Part shown: in pieces, positions 50,018-56,250 of the stretch | Numbering within the stretch: position 1 is the stretch's first letter | How the letters are laid out: each line of letters starts with the position of its first letter | Assembly (NCBI RefSeq): GCF_029892605.1 | Contig: NZ_JARXWF010000018.1 | Coordinates: 1-56,250 of the forward strand | Direction: 5' to 3' | Origin: Parabacteroides sp. PM6-13 | GTDB lineage: Bacteria; Bacteroidota; Bacteroidia; Bacteroidales; Tannerellaceae | DNA: 56,250 bases | Program-made: the position numbers and the translations under genes | Notes under the pieces: generated by a model | Told to the model about the DNA's origin: nothing | Seen by the model: only the letters and a program-made list of their open reading frames with translations | Database searches by the model: none

Positions 50018-50773
50018 ATGGCAAAGGAAACGACGGAAGAACGCCTTGTGCGCAAGATAGACGCAAAGCTTATCAAGGCCATACGTACCTATGGACTTAT
50101 CAACGACGGCGACCGCATCTTGGTGGGGTTATCGGGCGGGAAGGACTCATTGGCGCTGGTCGAACTATTGGGCAGACGTTCTAAGATATTCAGTCCCCGG
50201 TTCACGGTGGTGGTAGCCCATGTGGTGATGGAAAATATTCCGTACGCCTCGGATATCGACTATCTGCGCTCTGTGGCTGAGGCACATGACCTTCCTTTTA
50301 TCGTGCACCGCACCTCGTTCGATCCTTCGACCGACAAACGCAAATCGCCCTGTTTTCTCTGTTCCTGGATGCGCCGCAAGGCCTTGTTCGACATAGCCAA
50401 AAAGGAGAAATGCAACAAGATAGCTCTGGGACATCACCAGGACGACCTATTGGAAACGCTTTTGATGAATATGACGCATCAGGGAGCGATTGCCACCATG
50501 CCTCCCCTACTCCGGATGGAGAAATTCCCCATGGATATTATCCGCCCCTTATGCTTGATTACAGAAAAAGAACTGATCGCCCTGGCGGCCGACCGGGCAT
50601 ACCGGAAACAGACGAAGAACTGCCCGTACGAAACCACGTCCAGCCGCTCCGACTTCAAAGAGATACTAAAACGCCTCGAGGAAATCAACCCCGAGGCGCG
50701 TTATAGTCTTTGGAAAAGCATGCATCATATCCAGCCGGATTACTTGCCGGCGCCTACGGCTTCGACTTTATAG
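50018..50773 (+). CDS. TtcA-like tRNA 2-thiolation / ATP-pyrophosphatase
   Basis: A 251-aa PP-loop enzyme related to TtcA, which makes 2-thiocytidine at tRNA position 32. SGGKDS (39-44) is the PP-loop. CFLC (Cys112, Cys115) with the later NCPYE Cys gives the three cysteines that bind a 4Fe-4S cluster. GHHQDDLLETLLMN is the family's conserved segment. I chose ATG 50018 (MAKETTEER), as the upstream frame runs through repeat copy 3. The 3' end overlaps the convergent TraB-family gene by 34 nt. Confidence 0.87.
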   Translation: MAKETTEERLVRKIDAKLIKAIRTYGLINDGDRILVGLSGGKDSLALVELLGRRSKIFSPRFTVVVAHVVMENIPYASDIDYLRSVAEAHDLPFIVHRTSFDPSTDKRKSPCFLCSWMRRKALFDIAKKEKCNKIALGHHQDDLLETLLMNMTHQGAIATMPPLLRMEKFPMDIIRPLCLITEKELIALAADRAYRKQTKNCPYETTSSRSDFKEILKRLEEINPEARYSLWKSMHHIQPDYLPAPTASTL

Positions 50774-51663
50774 CCCAACTTATCCAACTGATTCAGGATA
50801 CCCTCTTCCGCCACCAGGTGGGCAGCTCCTACAACAATCATACTCGCCTTGTCGGACATGATCCGCGGTAGTTGCTCCATCCATTTGGCGTTGCGATTAT
50901 CCAACAGGGCCTCTTTTCCCGCCAGGCCATACACATGACAGGGGTTGCTGGTATCATAATAGGAATCATTGTAGAGCTTATTCAGATTGCCGGAACGGTA
51001 ATCTTCGATAAAGGTTTTCATTTCATCAACCGCACCATCCATATGTTCAATGCTACACAACAGGCTCTCCATCTGCATCCGCTGTGGCGTTGCGTCGAAC
51101 AGCGCAAAGATCTGATCTTCCACCGTCTCCAAGCCGACAACCGGCTTGCCTGCCTCCTTGGCTACTTGCTGCATATAGGTATCAATACCGACAAAGGTGG
51201 TAGGGTTGTAGGTCGGATCGATCTGGGTGTACAACATTATCGCGATAGCGGGAGAGATCATACCGGGCTTCACACTGCCCATCTGATCGAGGCCTGCACC
51301 GATAAGCCCTTTAAGTCCTTCATCCAGGCGTTTGTATTCATCGTCGGACAATAATTTCTTATAGCTTTCCTCTTCCGGCAACATGGCGGCCTGCATCAAT
51401 TTCATTTGCGCCGATGCCATATCGAGCATATCGATCTCGCCCACTACCTGAGCCGTAGCCTGCATCGCATCGCGCAGTCCGGGAATGCTATCCACAAAGG
51501 TTTCCGGAAAGAGATGGAAGGTACCCAACACATACGAGGGGCTTTCCAGGCCATTCCCGGAGACTTCCCATAAGAGCGCCCCGTTGAAGCGGGAGTTGGT
51601 TTGAGCACTGGCCGAGAGGCCGAAACACACACAGAGAAGAATCAATAATACCTTTTTCATCAC
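50740..51663 (-). CDS. TraB/GumN-family protein
   Basis: A 307-aa exported protein. A signal peptide ends at GLSASAQ. GNGLESPSYVLGTFHLFPE is the first conserved GX2H-type motif of the TraB/PrgY/GumN family, and MSDKASMIVVGAAHLVAEEGILNQL near the C-terminus is the second. Related proteins may be metal-dependent proteases, but activity is unproven. The C-terminus is encoded within the convergent ttcA-like gene. Start may be 51663 or 51660. Confidence 0.88.
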   Translation of the reverse strand: MMKKVLLILLCVCFGLSASAQTNSRFNGALLWEVSGNGLESPSYVLGTFHLFPETFVDSIPGLRDAMQATAQVVGEIDMLDMASAQMKLMQAAMLPEEESYKKLLSDDEYKRLDEGLKGLIGAGLDQMGSVKPGMISPAIAIMLYTQIDPTYNPTTFVGIDTYMQQVAKEAGKPVVGLETVEDQIFALFDATPQRMQMESLLCSIEHMDGAVDEMKTFIEDYRSGNLNKLYNDSYYDTSNPCHVYGLAGKEALLDNRNAKWMEQLPRIMSDKASMIVVGAAHLVAEEGILNQLDKLGYKVEAVGAGK

Positions 51664-51754
51664 ATTGTTTTTTTAATGAGTATTCTTTTGTTTTATGCTT
51701 ACCTAATCTATTAGACGCATCCGCCTTTGAAATATCACAATCCTCCGTAAAAAA

Positions 51755-51790
51755 ATAAAAAAAGACAGATGAAACACTCCATCTGCCTTT
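51755..51790 (-). terminator. Terminator of the zeta-like operon
   Basis: On the minus strand GGCAGATG, loop, CATCTGTC, followed by a seven-T tract. It lies 38 nt past the stop of the 56-aa gene. Confidence 0.85.
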
Positions 51791-51828
51791 CCATTTTTCT
51801 TTTGCTTCTCAAAAAATATAGCTTGCTT

Positions 51829-51999
51829 TTAACATACAAATGATTCCAATTCGGCGGCTTTTACTCTGAATACTTTTCCGTTGCGAGAAAAAACGAGTTC
51901 CCCATCCTCTTTCTTCTTCTCTTTTACCAATCGCTGGAATGCTATTGTTGCTCCTTTTACTATATTCTCTTCGAATTCCTTTACTTCTTGTTCACTCAT
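51829..51999 (-). CDS. 56-aa partner of the zeta-like protein
   Basis: A 56-aa protein of unknown family. An acidic helix (MSEQEVKEFEENIVKG) is followed by a basic stretch (RLVKEKKKED) and two likely beta strands (ELVFSRNGKVFRVKA). The ATG at 51999 overlaps the zeta-like stop by 8 nt, so translation is coupled. A longer in-frame start at 52050 would overlap the zeta-like gene by 59 nt and is less likely. Position suggests an antitoxin, but it lies after the toxin-like gene, opposite to the epsilon-zeta order. Confidence 0.7.
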   Translation of the reverse strand: MSEQEVKEFEENIVKGATIAFQRLVKEKKKEDGELVFSRNGKVFRVKAAELESFVC

Positions 52000-52567
52000 A
52001 TTGTTCAAGTCTATTGTAAATAATCGGATTGAAAATCTCTTTTCGTTCATCCCTGAATCCTTTGGCTATAATCTCCATCGAAGTCATGGAATTGTCTGTT
52101 ATCATCCAATAGTCACTAACGGGTAGGTATAGTTTGAAGAGGTTTTTAATGCCTGAGGCATATCTCCGGCGCACAGTATTTTCCGGCACATTATGCCCTC
52201 CGGACTCTACACGCATCTTCACACGCTCAACAGCCAAATCCGGCGTATTCAACCAAAAATACAAAAGCGTAACATAATAACCTTCCCTTTGAGCCTCCCG
52301 AATCAGATTTGCAACAGACCGGGTGGCCAACGTAGTTTCCATAGCGAATGTCTCGCCTGCTGCTATTAACTCTTTAATACGTTTGTACATGATACGACTG
52401 GCTTCCACGGCTACGGCGATACTGTCTGCATTAAAAGGGGAAAGCCCCTTGGCTATCTCGTCGGAGTTCACAAACTCTTTACATTTCAGCATTTCTGGTA
52501 GAATTGTAAAGGATGCGGTTGTTTTACCTGCTCCGTTGCATCCAGCGATTATGTACAAATACGGCAC
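51992..52567 (-). CDS. Zeta-toxin-like P-loop kinase
   Basis: A 191-aa P-loop NTPase of the zeta toxin/PezT superfamily. Walker A is GCNGAGKTT (9-17). FVNSDEIAKGLSP supplies the catalytic-Asp region, METTLATRS is a substrate-binding segment, and GHNVPENTVRRRYASGIKN carries the Arg cluster of the lid. Zeta toxins phosphorylate UDP-sugars and block wall synthesis. Some chromosomal members have other roles. Translation starts at GTG (52567); no better ATG is in frame. The small partner gene follows with an overlap. Confidence 0.82.
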   Translation of the reverse strand: MPYLYIIAGCNGAGKTTASFTILPEMLKCKEFVNSDEIAKGLSPFNADSIAVAVEASRIMYKRIKELIAAGETFAMETTLATRSVANLIREAQREGYYVTLLYFWLNTPDLAVERVKMRVESGGHNVPENTVRRRYASGIKNLFKLYLPVSDYWMITDNSMTSMEIIAKGFRDERKEIFNPIIYNRLEQYE

Positions 52568-52590
52568 TACGTTGCTACTTTATAACGCGA

Positions 52591-52620
52591 CAAATATATA
52601 ACAATACTTTTAGTATGCAA
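52591..52620 (-). promoter_or_regulatory. Promoter and possible operator of the zeta-like operon
   Basis: On the minus strand TTG (52620-52618), a 19-nt spacer and TATATTTG (52598-52591). The spacer contains the palindrome ATACTAAAAGTAT (52604-52616), placed where a bound repressor would block RNA polymerase. Confidence 0.6.
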
Positions 52621-52714
52621 GCATTTTATTTCTCAAAAAAGGTGAAAATGCGCAGTTTTTGTACTTAAAACCGCAAGATTCGTCATGCGAACTGCGGGAG
52701 TTCGTTCAAAGTCA

Positions 52715-53839
52715 TCAAAAAAGGAGATCGCGCATAATGGTGTCGGAGAGAAAGATTCCGGCGCGGGAAAGACGGAGATTGTCACCCTCTTCAATCAATA
52801 ACCCCTGCCGACAAAAAGGGATAGCTTCTCGTTGGCAATGAGACAGATAAGACTCACCAAAGCGGGCAAGAACGGAAGAGTAAGAGAGGCCCCACATCGT
52901 GCGCAAACGGGTAATGATATAGTCATTATATTGCTCGGTCAGCGTCAGCCGTTCCACTTCAAAGTCCGGTTTCCCTTTTTCTATTCCTTGCAGATAACGG
53001 GGCAGAGAGGCGACATTCCAGCCACGCTCTTTCCCATTATAGGAATGGGCCGAAGGGCCTGCTCCCAGGTATTCCTTATCGTTCCAATAGGAGCTGTTGT
53101 GCTTAGAGAGATAACCCGGACGGGCAAAGTTGGATATTTCGTATGACTCATAGCCCGCCTCTGTCAAAGAATCGATAAGAGCAGAGAAGAGCTGCAGGCT
53201 CACCTCTTCGTCCACCGCCTGAGCCTTCCCCTCTTGCCACAGCCGATAAAGGGGAGTTCCCTCTTCATAAATCAGGTGATAGGCCGAGAGATGCGGAATA
53301 TCTAAGCGCAGAAAAGCCTCGAGGTTGGCTTGCCATTTCGCGGCAGTCTGCCCGGGTAGGCCGTAGATCAGGTCGATACTGAGATTCGTAAACCCATATT
53401 CGCGACAATGTTCTACCGCCTGAACAGCCTGTTCAGCCGTATGCCGCCGGTTCAGAAACAACAAATCATCCGCATCAAAACTCTGCACGCCCAGACTGAT
53501 CCGGTTAAAGGGCAAAGCAGAGAGGGATTTGACATAGACGGCGGTCATATCATCCGGGTTAGCCTCGAGTGTCACCTCTTTCAGATTGGACAAATCAAAA
53601 TGTTTCGTGATCGATTCAAAAAGGATAGCATAATCGGAAGCGCTCAACTGCGAAGGTGTCCCACCACCAAAATAGATTGTTTCCAACGGTTTTCCCTCCA
53701 GGTAATCGCATCGCAAGGCAATCTCATGGGTAAGCGCTTTCAGATAGGCCTCCTTATAAGACATATCCGTATTAGAAAAGAAATCACAATAAAGACAACG
53801 CTTGGCGCAAAAAGGAATATGTATATAAAGCCCGGCCAT
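52715..53839 (-). CDS. hemW: Radical SAM heme chaperone HemW
   Basis: A 374-aa HemN-like radical SAM protein. The cluster motif is Cys11-x3-Cys15-x2-Cys18 in IPFCAKRCLYCDFF. YFGGGTPSQL is the SAM-binding glycine motif, and SIDLIYGLPGQT follows. The fourth Cys of true HemN (CxxxCxxCxC) is absent, here Phe, which favours HemW, a heme-insertion chaperone, over coproporphyrinogen oxidase. Its start lies 3 nt after the stop of the CCA-enzyme gene, so the two are co-transcribed. Confidence 0.9.
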   Translation of the reverse strand: MAGLYIHIPFCAKRCLYCDFFSNTDMSYKEAYLKALTHEIALRCDYLEGKPLETIYFGGGTPSQLSASDYAILFESITKHFDLSNLKEVTLEANPDDMTAVYVKSLSALPFNRISLGVQSFDADDLLFLNRRHTAEQAVQAVEHCREYGFTNLSIDLIYGLPGQTAAKWQANLEAFLRLDIPHLSAYHLIYEEGTPLYRLWQEGKAQAVDEEVSLQLFSALIDSLTEAGYESYEISNFARPGYLSKHNSSYWNDKEYLGAGPSAHSYNGKERGWNVASLPRYLQGIEKGKPDFEVERLTLTEQYNDYIITRLRTMWGLSYSSVLARFGESYLSHCQREAIPFCRQGLLIEEGDNLRLSRAGIFLSDTIMRDLLF

Positions 53840-53842
53840 CGA

Positions 53843-55267
53843 TTACACCAGCCCCATCTGTTTGGCTTTCTCCATCATAAACCGATGAGCCGCTTCATAT
53901 TCATTCGGAATAACGCCATCGAGGATCGCGTTCTTGATGGCCTCCTTCAAGGTGCCCACAGGCTGGGAAGGGGGAAGGTGGAAGGTTTCCATAATCTCCT
54001 CACCCGATATGGGCGGCTGGAAATTACGCACACGATCTTTTTCTTCGATCTGCACCATCTTTTCACGCACCAGGCGGAAGTTATTCAGGAAACGCCGCAC
54101 TTTATCCGGGTTCTTGCTGGTGATATCGGCCTCACAGAGTTTCATCAGATCGTCGATATCATCGCCGGCATCAAACAAGAGGCGACGAATAGCCGAGTCG
54201 GTCACTTCATCATCCGCCAACGCAATAGGGCGCATGTGCAGGCTAACCATTTTCTGCACATACTTCATCTTCTCGTTCATCGGCAGCTTCATCCGGCGGA
54301 AGATAACGGGAATCATCTTCATACCCATAAAGTCATGATTATGAAAGGTCCAGCCAAGGCGGTTATCCCAGCGTTTGGTGGTCGGTTTGGCTATATCATG
54401 CAACAGGGCACTCCAGCGAAGCCACAGATCATCGGAGGTCTTACTCAAGCGATCCAACACCATTAGGGTATGGGCAAAATTATCTTTATGACCGATCCCC
54501 TCTTTGGTTTCGGTCTTCTTCAAGGCGGTCAACTCCGGCAGGATAATATCCAACAAACCACATTTATCTAACAACTCGAAACCAATAGAAGGTTTGGGCG
54601 CAAGAATAATCTTATTCAATTCGTCTATAATACGTTCTTTGGAGATGATCTCGATACGCTCTTTGTTCCGTTCGATCGCATCGAAGGTATCCGGATCGAT
54701 AAAGAAGCCCAATTGGGTAGCGAAGCGGATGGCTCGCATCATGCGCAACGGGTCATCGCTAAAGGTAATATCCGGATCGAGGGGGGTACGGATTGTCAGG
54801 GTCTCCAAGTCGTCTAAACCATCAAAAGGATCGACCAATTCCGCATAGCGATCTTTGTTCAGGCAAAAGGCCATGGCATTGATCGTGAAGTCACGCCGGT
54901 TCTGATCATCGGCCAGGGACCCATCCTCCACAATGGGCTTGCGGCTGTCGCGACTATAGGACTCCCTGCGGGCACCGACAAATTCCAGTTCTATATCACC
55001 CAGCTTCACCTGCGCCGTACCGAAATTCTTAAACACAGAAAGGGAGGCAGAGCGCCCCAGTTTGGCAGCCACCGCTTTAGCTAAAGCTATGCCGCTGCCC
55101 ACGGTTACAATATCAATATCTTTCGAAGGACGGCGCAAAAAGATATCCCGGACATATCCGCCAATCACATATGTTTCCAGTTGTAATGCATCAGCCACCT
55201 CCGACACCAGACGGAATGCCTTTGTAGAAAGATGTTTCTCTATTTCTTCCTGTTCTATATAATACAT
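53843..55267 (-). CDS. CCA tRNA nucleotidyltransferase with HD domain
   Basis: A 474-aa class II poly(A) polymerase/CCA-adding family protein that repairs or builds tRNA 3' ends. The nucleotidyltransferase head has [12 protein letters not shown] and DIDIV (catalytic Asp pair). [11 protein letters not shown] and [20 protein letters not shown] form the neck. An HD domain follows with [14 protein letters not shown]. The HD domain suggests added phosphatase/phosphodiesterase activity, as in bacterial CCA-HD enzymes. Promoters lie at 55294-55390. Confidence 0.92.
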   Translation of the reverse strand: MYYIEQEEIEKHLSTKAFRLVSEVADALQLETYVIGGYVRDIFLRRPSKDIDIVTVGSGIALAKAVAAKLGRSASLSVFKNFGTAQVKLGDIELEFVGARRESYSRDSRKPIVEDGSLADDQNRRDFTINAMAFCLNKDRYAELVDPFDGLDDLETLTIRTPLDPDITFSDDPLRMMRAIRFATQLGFFIDPDTFDAIERNKERIEIISKERIIDELNKIILAPKPSIGFELLDKCGLLDIILPELTALKKTETKEGIGHKDNFAHTLMVLDRLSKTSDDLWLRWSALLHDIAKPTTKRWDNRLGWTFHNHDFMGMKMIPVIFRRMKLPMNEKMKYVQKMVSLHMRPIALADDEVTDSAIRRLLFDAGDDIDDLMKLCEADITSKNPDKVRRFLNNFRLVREKMVQIEEKDRVRNFQPPISGEEIMETFHLPPSQPVGTLKEAIKNAILDGVIPNEYEAAHRFMMEKAKQMGLV

Positions 55268-55293
55268 GTATTAATTTCTTCTCTTTTGAGGTA

Positions 55294-55390
55294 CAAAGAT
55301 AATGAAAGCTGAGCGCAATCAAGCTTGCTTGAATTGCCAAAGCGCATCCTATCTTATGCAAAGATAATGAAAGCAGCGCGCAGCGCCAAA
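55294..55390 (-). promoter_or_regulatory. Tandem promoters of the CCA enzyme-hemW operon
   Basis: Two TATCTTTG boxes on the minus strand (55301-55294 and 55366-55359) lie in a direct repeat of CAAAGATAATGAAAGC. The upstream one has TTTG (55390-55387) at 20-nt spacing; the downstream one lacks a clear -33 box. Confidence 0.6.
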
Positions 55391-55392
55391 AG

Positions 55393-55600
55393 ACTCTAAG
55401 AACTTTAACGACCTTACAGACTTTAAGACCTTTAAGGATCTTAGGAGCCTTAAGGGCTATACGCCTCCTTCAGTATAATAAAGGATCTTAGGGGCTTTAA
55501 TGACCTTAAAGGATTTAAGGACGTCAAGGACTATAACAGCTTTAACAACCTTAGGAATTTCAAGATTCTTAGGGTTCTTAGGAACTTTAAGCACTTCAAC
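55393..55600 (-). repeat. 9-bp tandem repeat array, about 21 units
   Basis: Degenerate 9-mers in register: about eight at 55393-55464, a short irregular break, and thirteen at 55484-55600 (for example GATCTTAGG, GACCTTAAA, AACTTTAAG). On the minus strand they resemble the plus-strand array at 30254-30325. The apparent Leu-rich ORF here is an artefact of the 9-nt period. Confidence 0.75.
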
Positions 55601-55601
55601 T

Positions 55602-55795
55602 GGCTGAAAGCCACCCCAGCCCTAAAGGGGGCGAGTTCCGGAGGAACGATGATAAAAGCCCATGGGTAAGCAGGCTGAAAGTCTGCGCCACCCTGGGTAT
55701 CACGACAATACAACAAGTGAGTTCTGAAGGAACGATAGATATTCGTGATACGCGACAAGTATAATCAACCGGGAAAATCCGCTGACCCTTAATGA
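55602..55795. repeat. REP-like palindrome cluster
   Basis: Several small hairpins in a row: GGCTGAAAGCC, GTTCCGGAGGAAC (55636-55648), GTTCTGAAGGAAC (55722-55734) and an ATCACGA...TCGTGAT foldback (about 55700-55750). The two GAGTTC(C/T)G(G/A)AGGAACGAT blocks are half-copies of each other. It resembles REP clusters of Bacteroidetes but differs from the REPs around 45 kb. Confidence 0.6.
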
Positions 55796-55813
55796 CCTCC
55801 AACCCCTTTAAAC

Positions 55814-55851
55814 CAAAAAAAGAGCCTGTTCAATTAAGAACAAGCTCTTTT
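55814..55851 (-). terminator. Terminator of the rRNA operon
   Basis: On the minus strand AAAAGAGCTTGTTC and GAACAGGCTCTTTT form a 14-bp stem with one mismatch, followed by further Ts. It lies just past the 5S rRNA. Confidence 0.92.
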
Positions 55852-55860
55852 CAGATTAAA

Positions 55861-55970
<110 letters not shown>

Positions 55971-56033
55971 ATGCCTTTTAATGGTTAATGGTTAATTACC
56001 ATACACACATTGTAGTATAACATCTTGGACTCA

Positions 56034-56060
56034 ATAAAGTAAACTGTTTCGCTTTACTTC
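56034..56060 (-). other. Processing-type hairpin in the 23S-5S spacer
   Basis: AAAGTAAA (56036-56043) pairs with the CTTTACTT region (56051-56058) around a short loop. Likely involved in folding or processing of the pre-rRNA. Confidence 0.4.
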
Positions 56061-56089
56061 CATAAAAAGTATATAAACCTATATCAGAA

Positions 56090-56250
56090 AAGTCACGGGC
56101 TATTAGTAACGCTCGGCTACATACATTACTGCACTTACACCTGCGTCCTATCAAAGTCGTAGTCTACAACAACCCTTAAGGGAGATCTAATCTTGAGGCT
56201 GGCTTCGTACTTAGATGCTTTCAGCACTTATCCAATCCGAACGTAGATAC
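56090..56250 (-). rRNA. rrl: 23S ribosomal RNA, partial (3' end)
   Basis: The plus strand is the antisense of the 23S 3' end: the minus strand reads GTATCTACGTTCGGATTGG (56250 side), GCATCTAAGTACGAAGCC, CTCAAGATTAGATCTCCC and GAGCGTTACTAATAGCCCG. It continues beyond the window. The 3' terminus is approximate. Confidence 0.95.

Noticed and set aside
51829-52050. Longer 73-aa version of the zeta partner
   Set aside because: It would overlap the zeta-like gene by 59 nt; the ATG at 51999 gives the usual short overlap.
55531-55758. Leu-rich minus-strand frame beside the rRNA operon
   Set aside because: It is produced by the 9-bp repeat array and REP-like sequence, with no upstream promoter.

Overview
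The window looks like a chromosomal segment of a Bacteroidales bacterium, most likely a Parabacteroides-type organism. The evidence is a SusC/SusD outer-membrane pair, many Bacteroidetes-style promoters (-7 box TAnnTTTG, often with a TTTG or TTG about 19-21 nt upstream), few recognisable Shine-Dalgarno sites, an NfeD/flotillin pair, an ADP-forming acetate-CoA ligase, and gene orders (parE-coaD-S41 peptidase; folP-cdaA) that I know from this group. The genus is inferred from family resemblance only.

Layout. 1-184: 5' end of a minus-strand lipoprotein gene. 185-1159: a gene-free patch of nested repeats. 1160-8956: plus-strand genes for a GNAT-like protein, ParE, CoaD, an S41 protease, a split chromate transporter and an RsmF-like methyltransferase. 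8937-11437: minus-strand pepD and a flippase-like membrane protein. 11533-17358: plus-strand rsmA, mgtE, then paaK-like ligase, ACT protein, a 46-aa membrane peptide and a sodium:solute symporter. 17425-19902: minus-strand NahK-like kinase, an unknown membrane protein and rpmE2. 20138-21145: fba. 21223-29787: minus-strand ADP-forming acyl-CoA synthetase, a YidE/AspT-type transporter and SusD/SusC. 29788-30692: gene-free. 30693-31979: murF (minus). 32132-36167: folP-cdaA, then pta-ackA (plus). 36334-44509: a minus-strand run with lpxH-like, SufT-like, radC, efp, a Spy-like/anti-sigma-like/ECF sigma set, mazG, a DsbD-type protein and an RluA-family synthase. 44611-45357: a RAYT (Y1 transposase) flanked by its own REP palindromes. 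45391-49719: nucleoside phosphorylase, flotillin, NfeD, TPR protein and HIT protein (minus). 50018-50773: TtcA-like. 50740-55267: TraB-like, a zeta-toxin-like pair, HemW and a CCA-adding enzyme (minus). The window ends in a minus-strand rRNA operon (5S and the 3' end of 23S).

Most genes are core housekeeping: wall, folate, CoA, acetate, tRNA and rRNA modification, translation. The less ordinary content lies between genes. There are three near-identical copies of a roughly 130-nt structured repeat, a 7-bp-period repeat family that builds hairpins and sometimes supplies the last codons of genes, a 9-bp-period repeat family, two foldback elements, and the RAYT/REP unit. No CRISPR array, prophage, tRNA gene or riboswitch was recognised.
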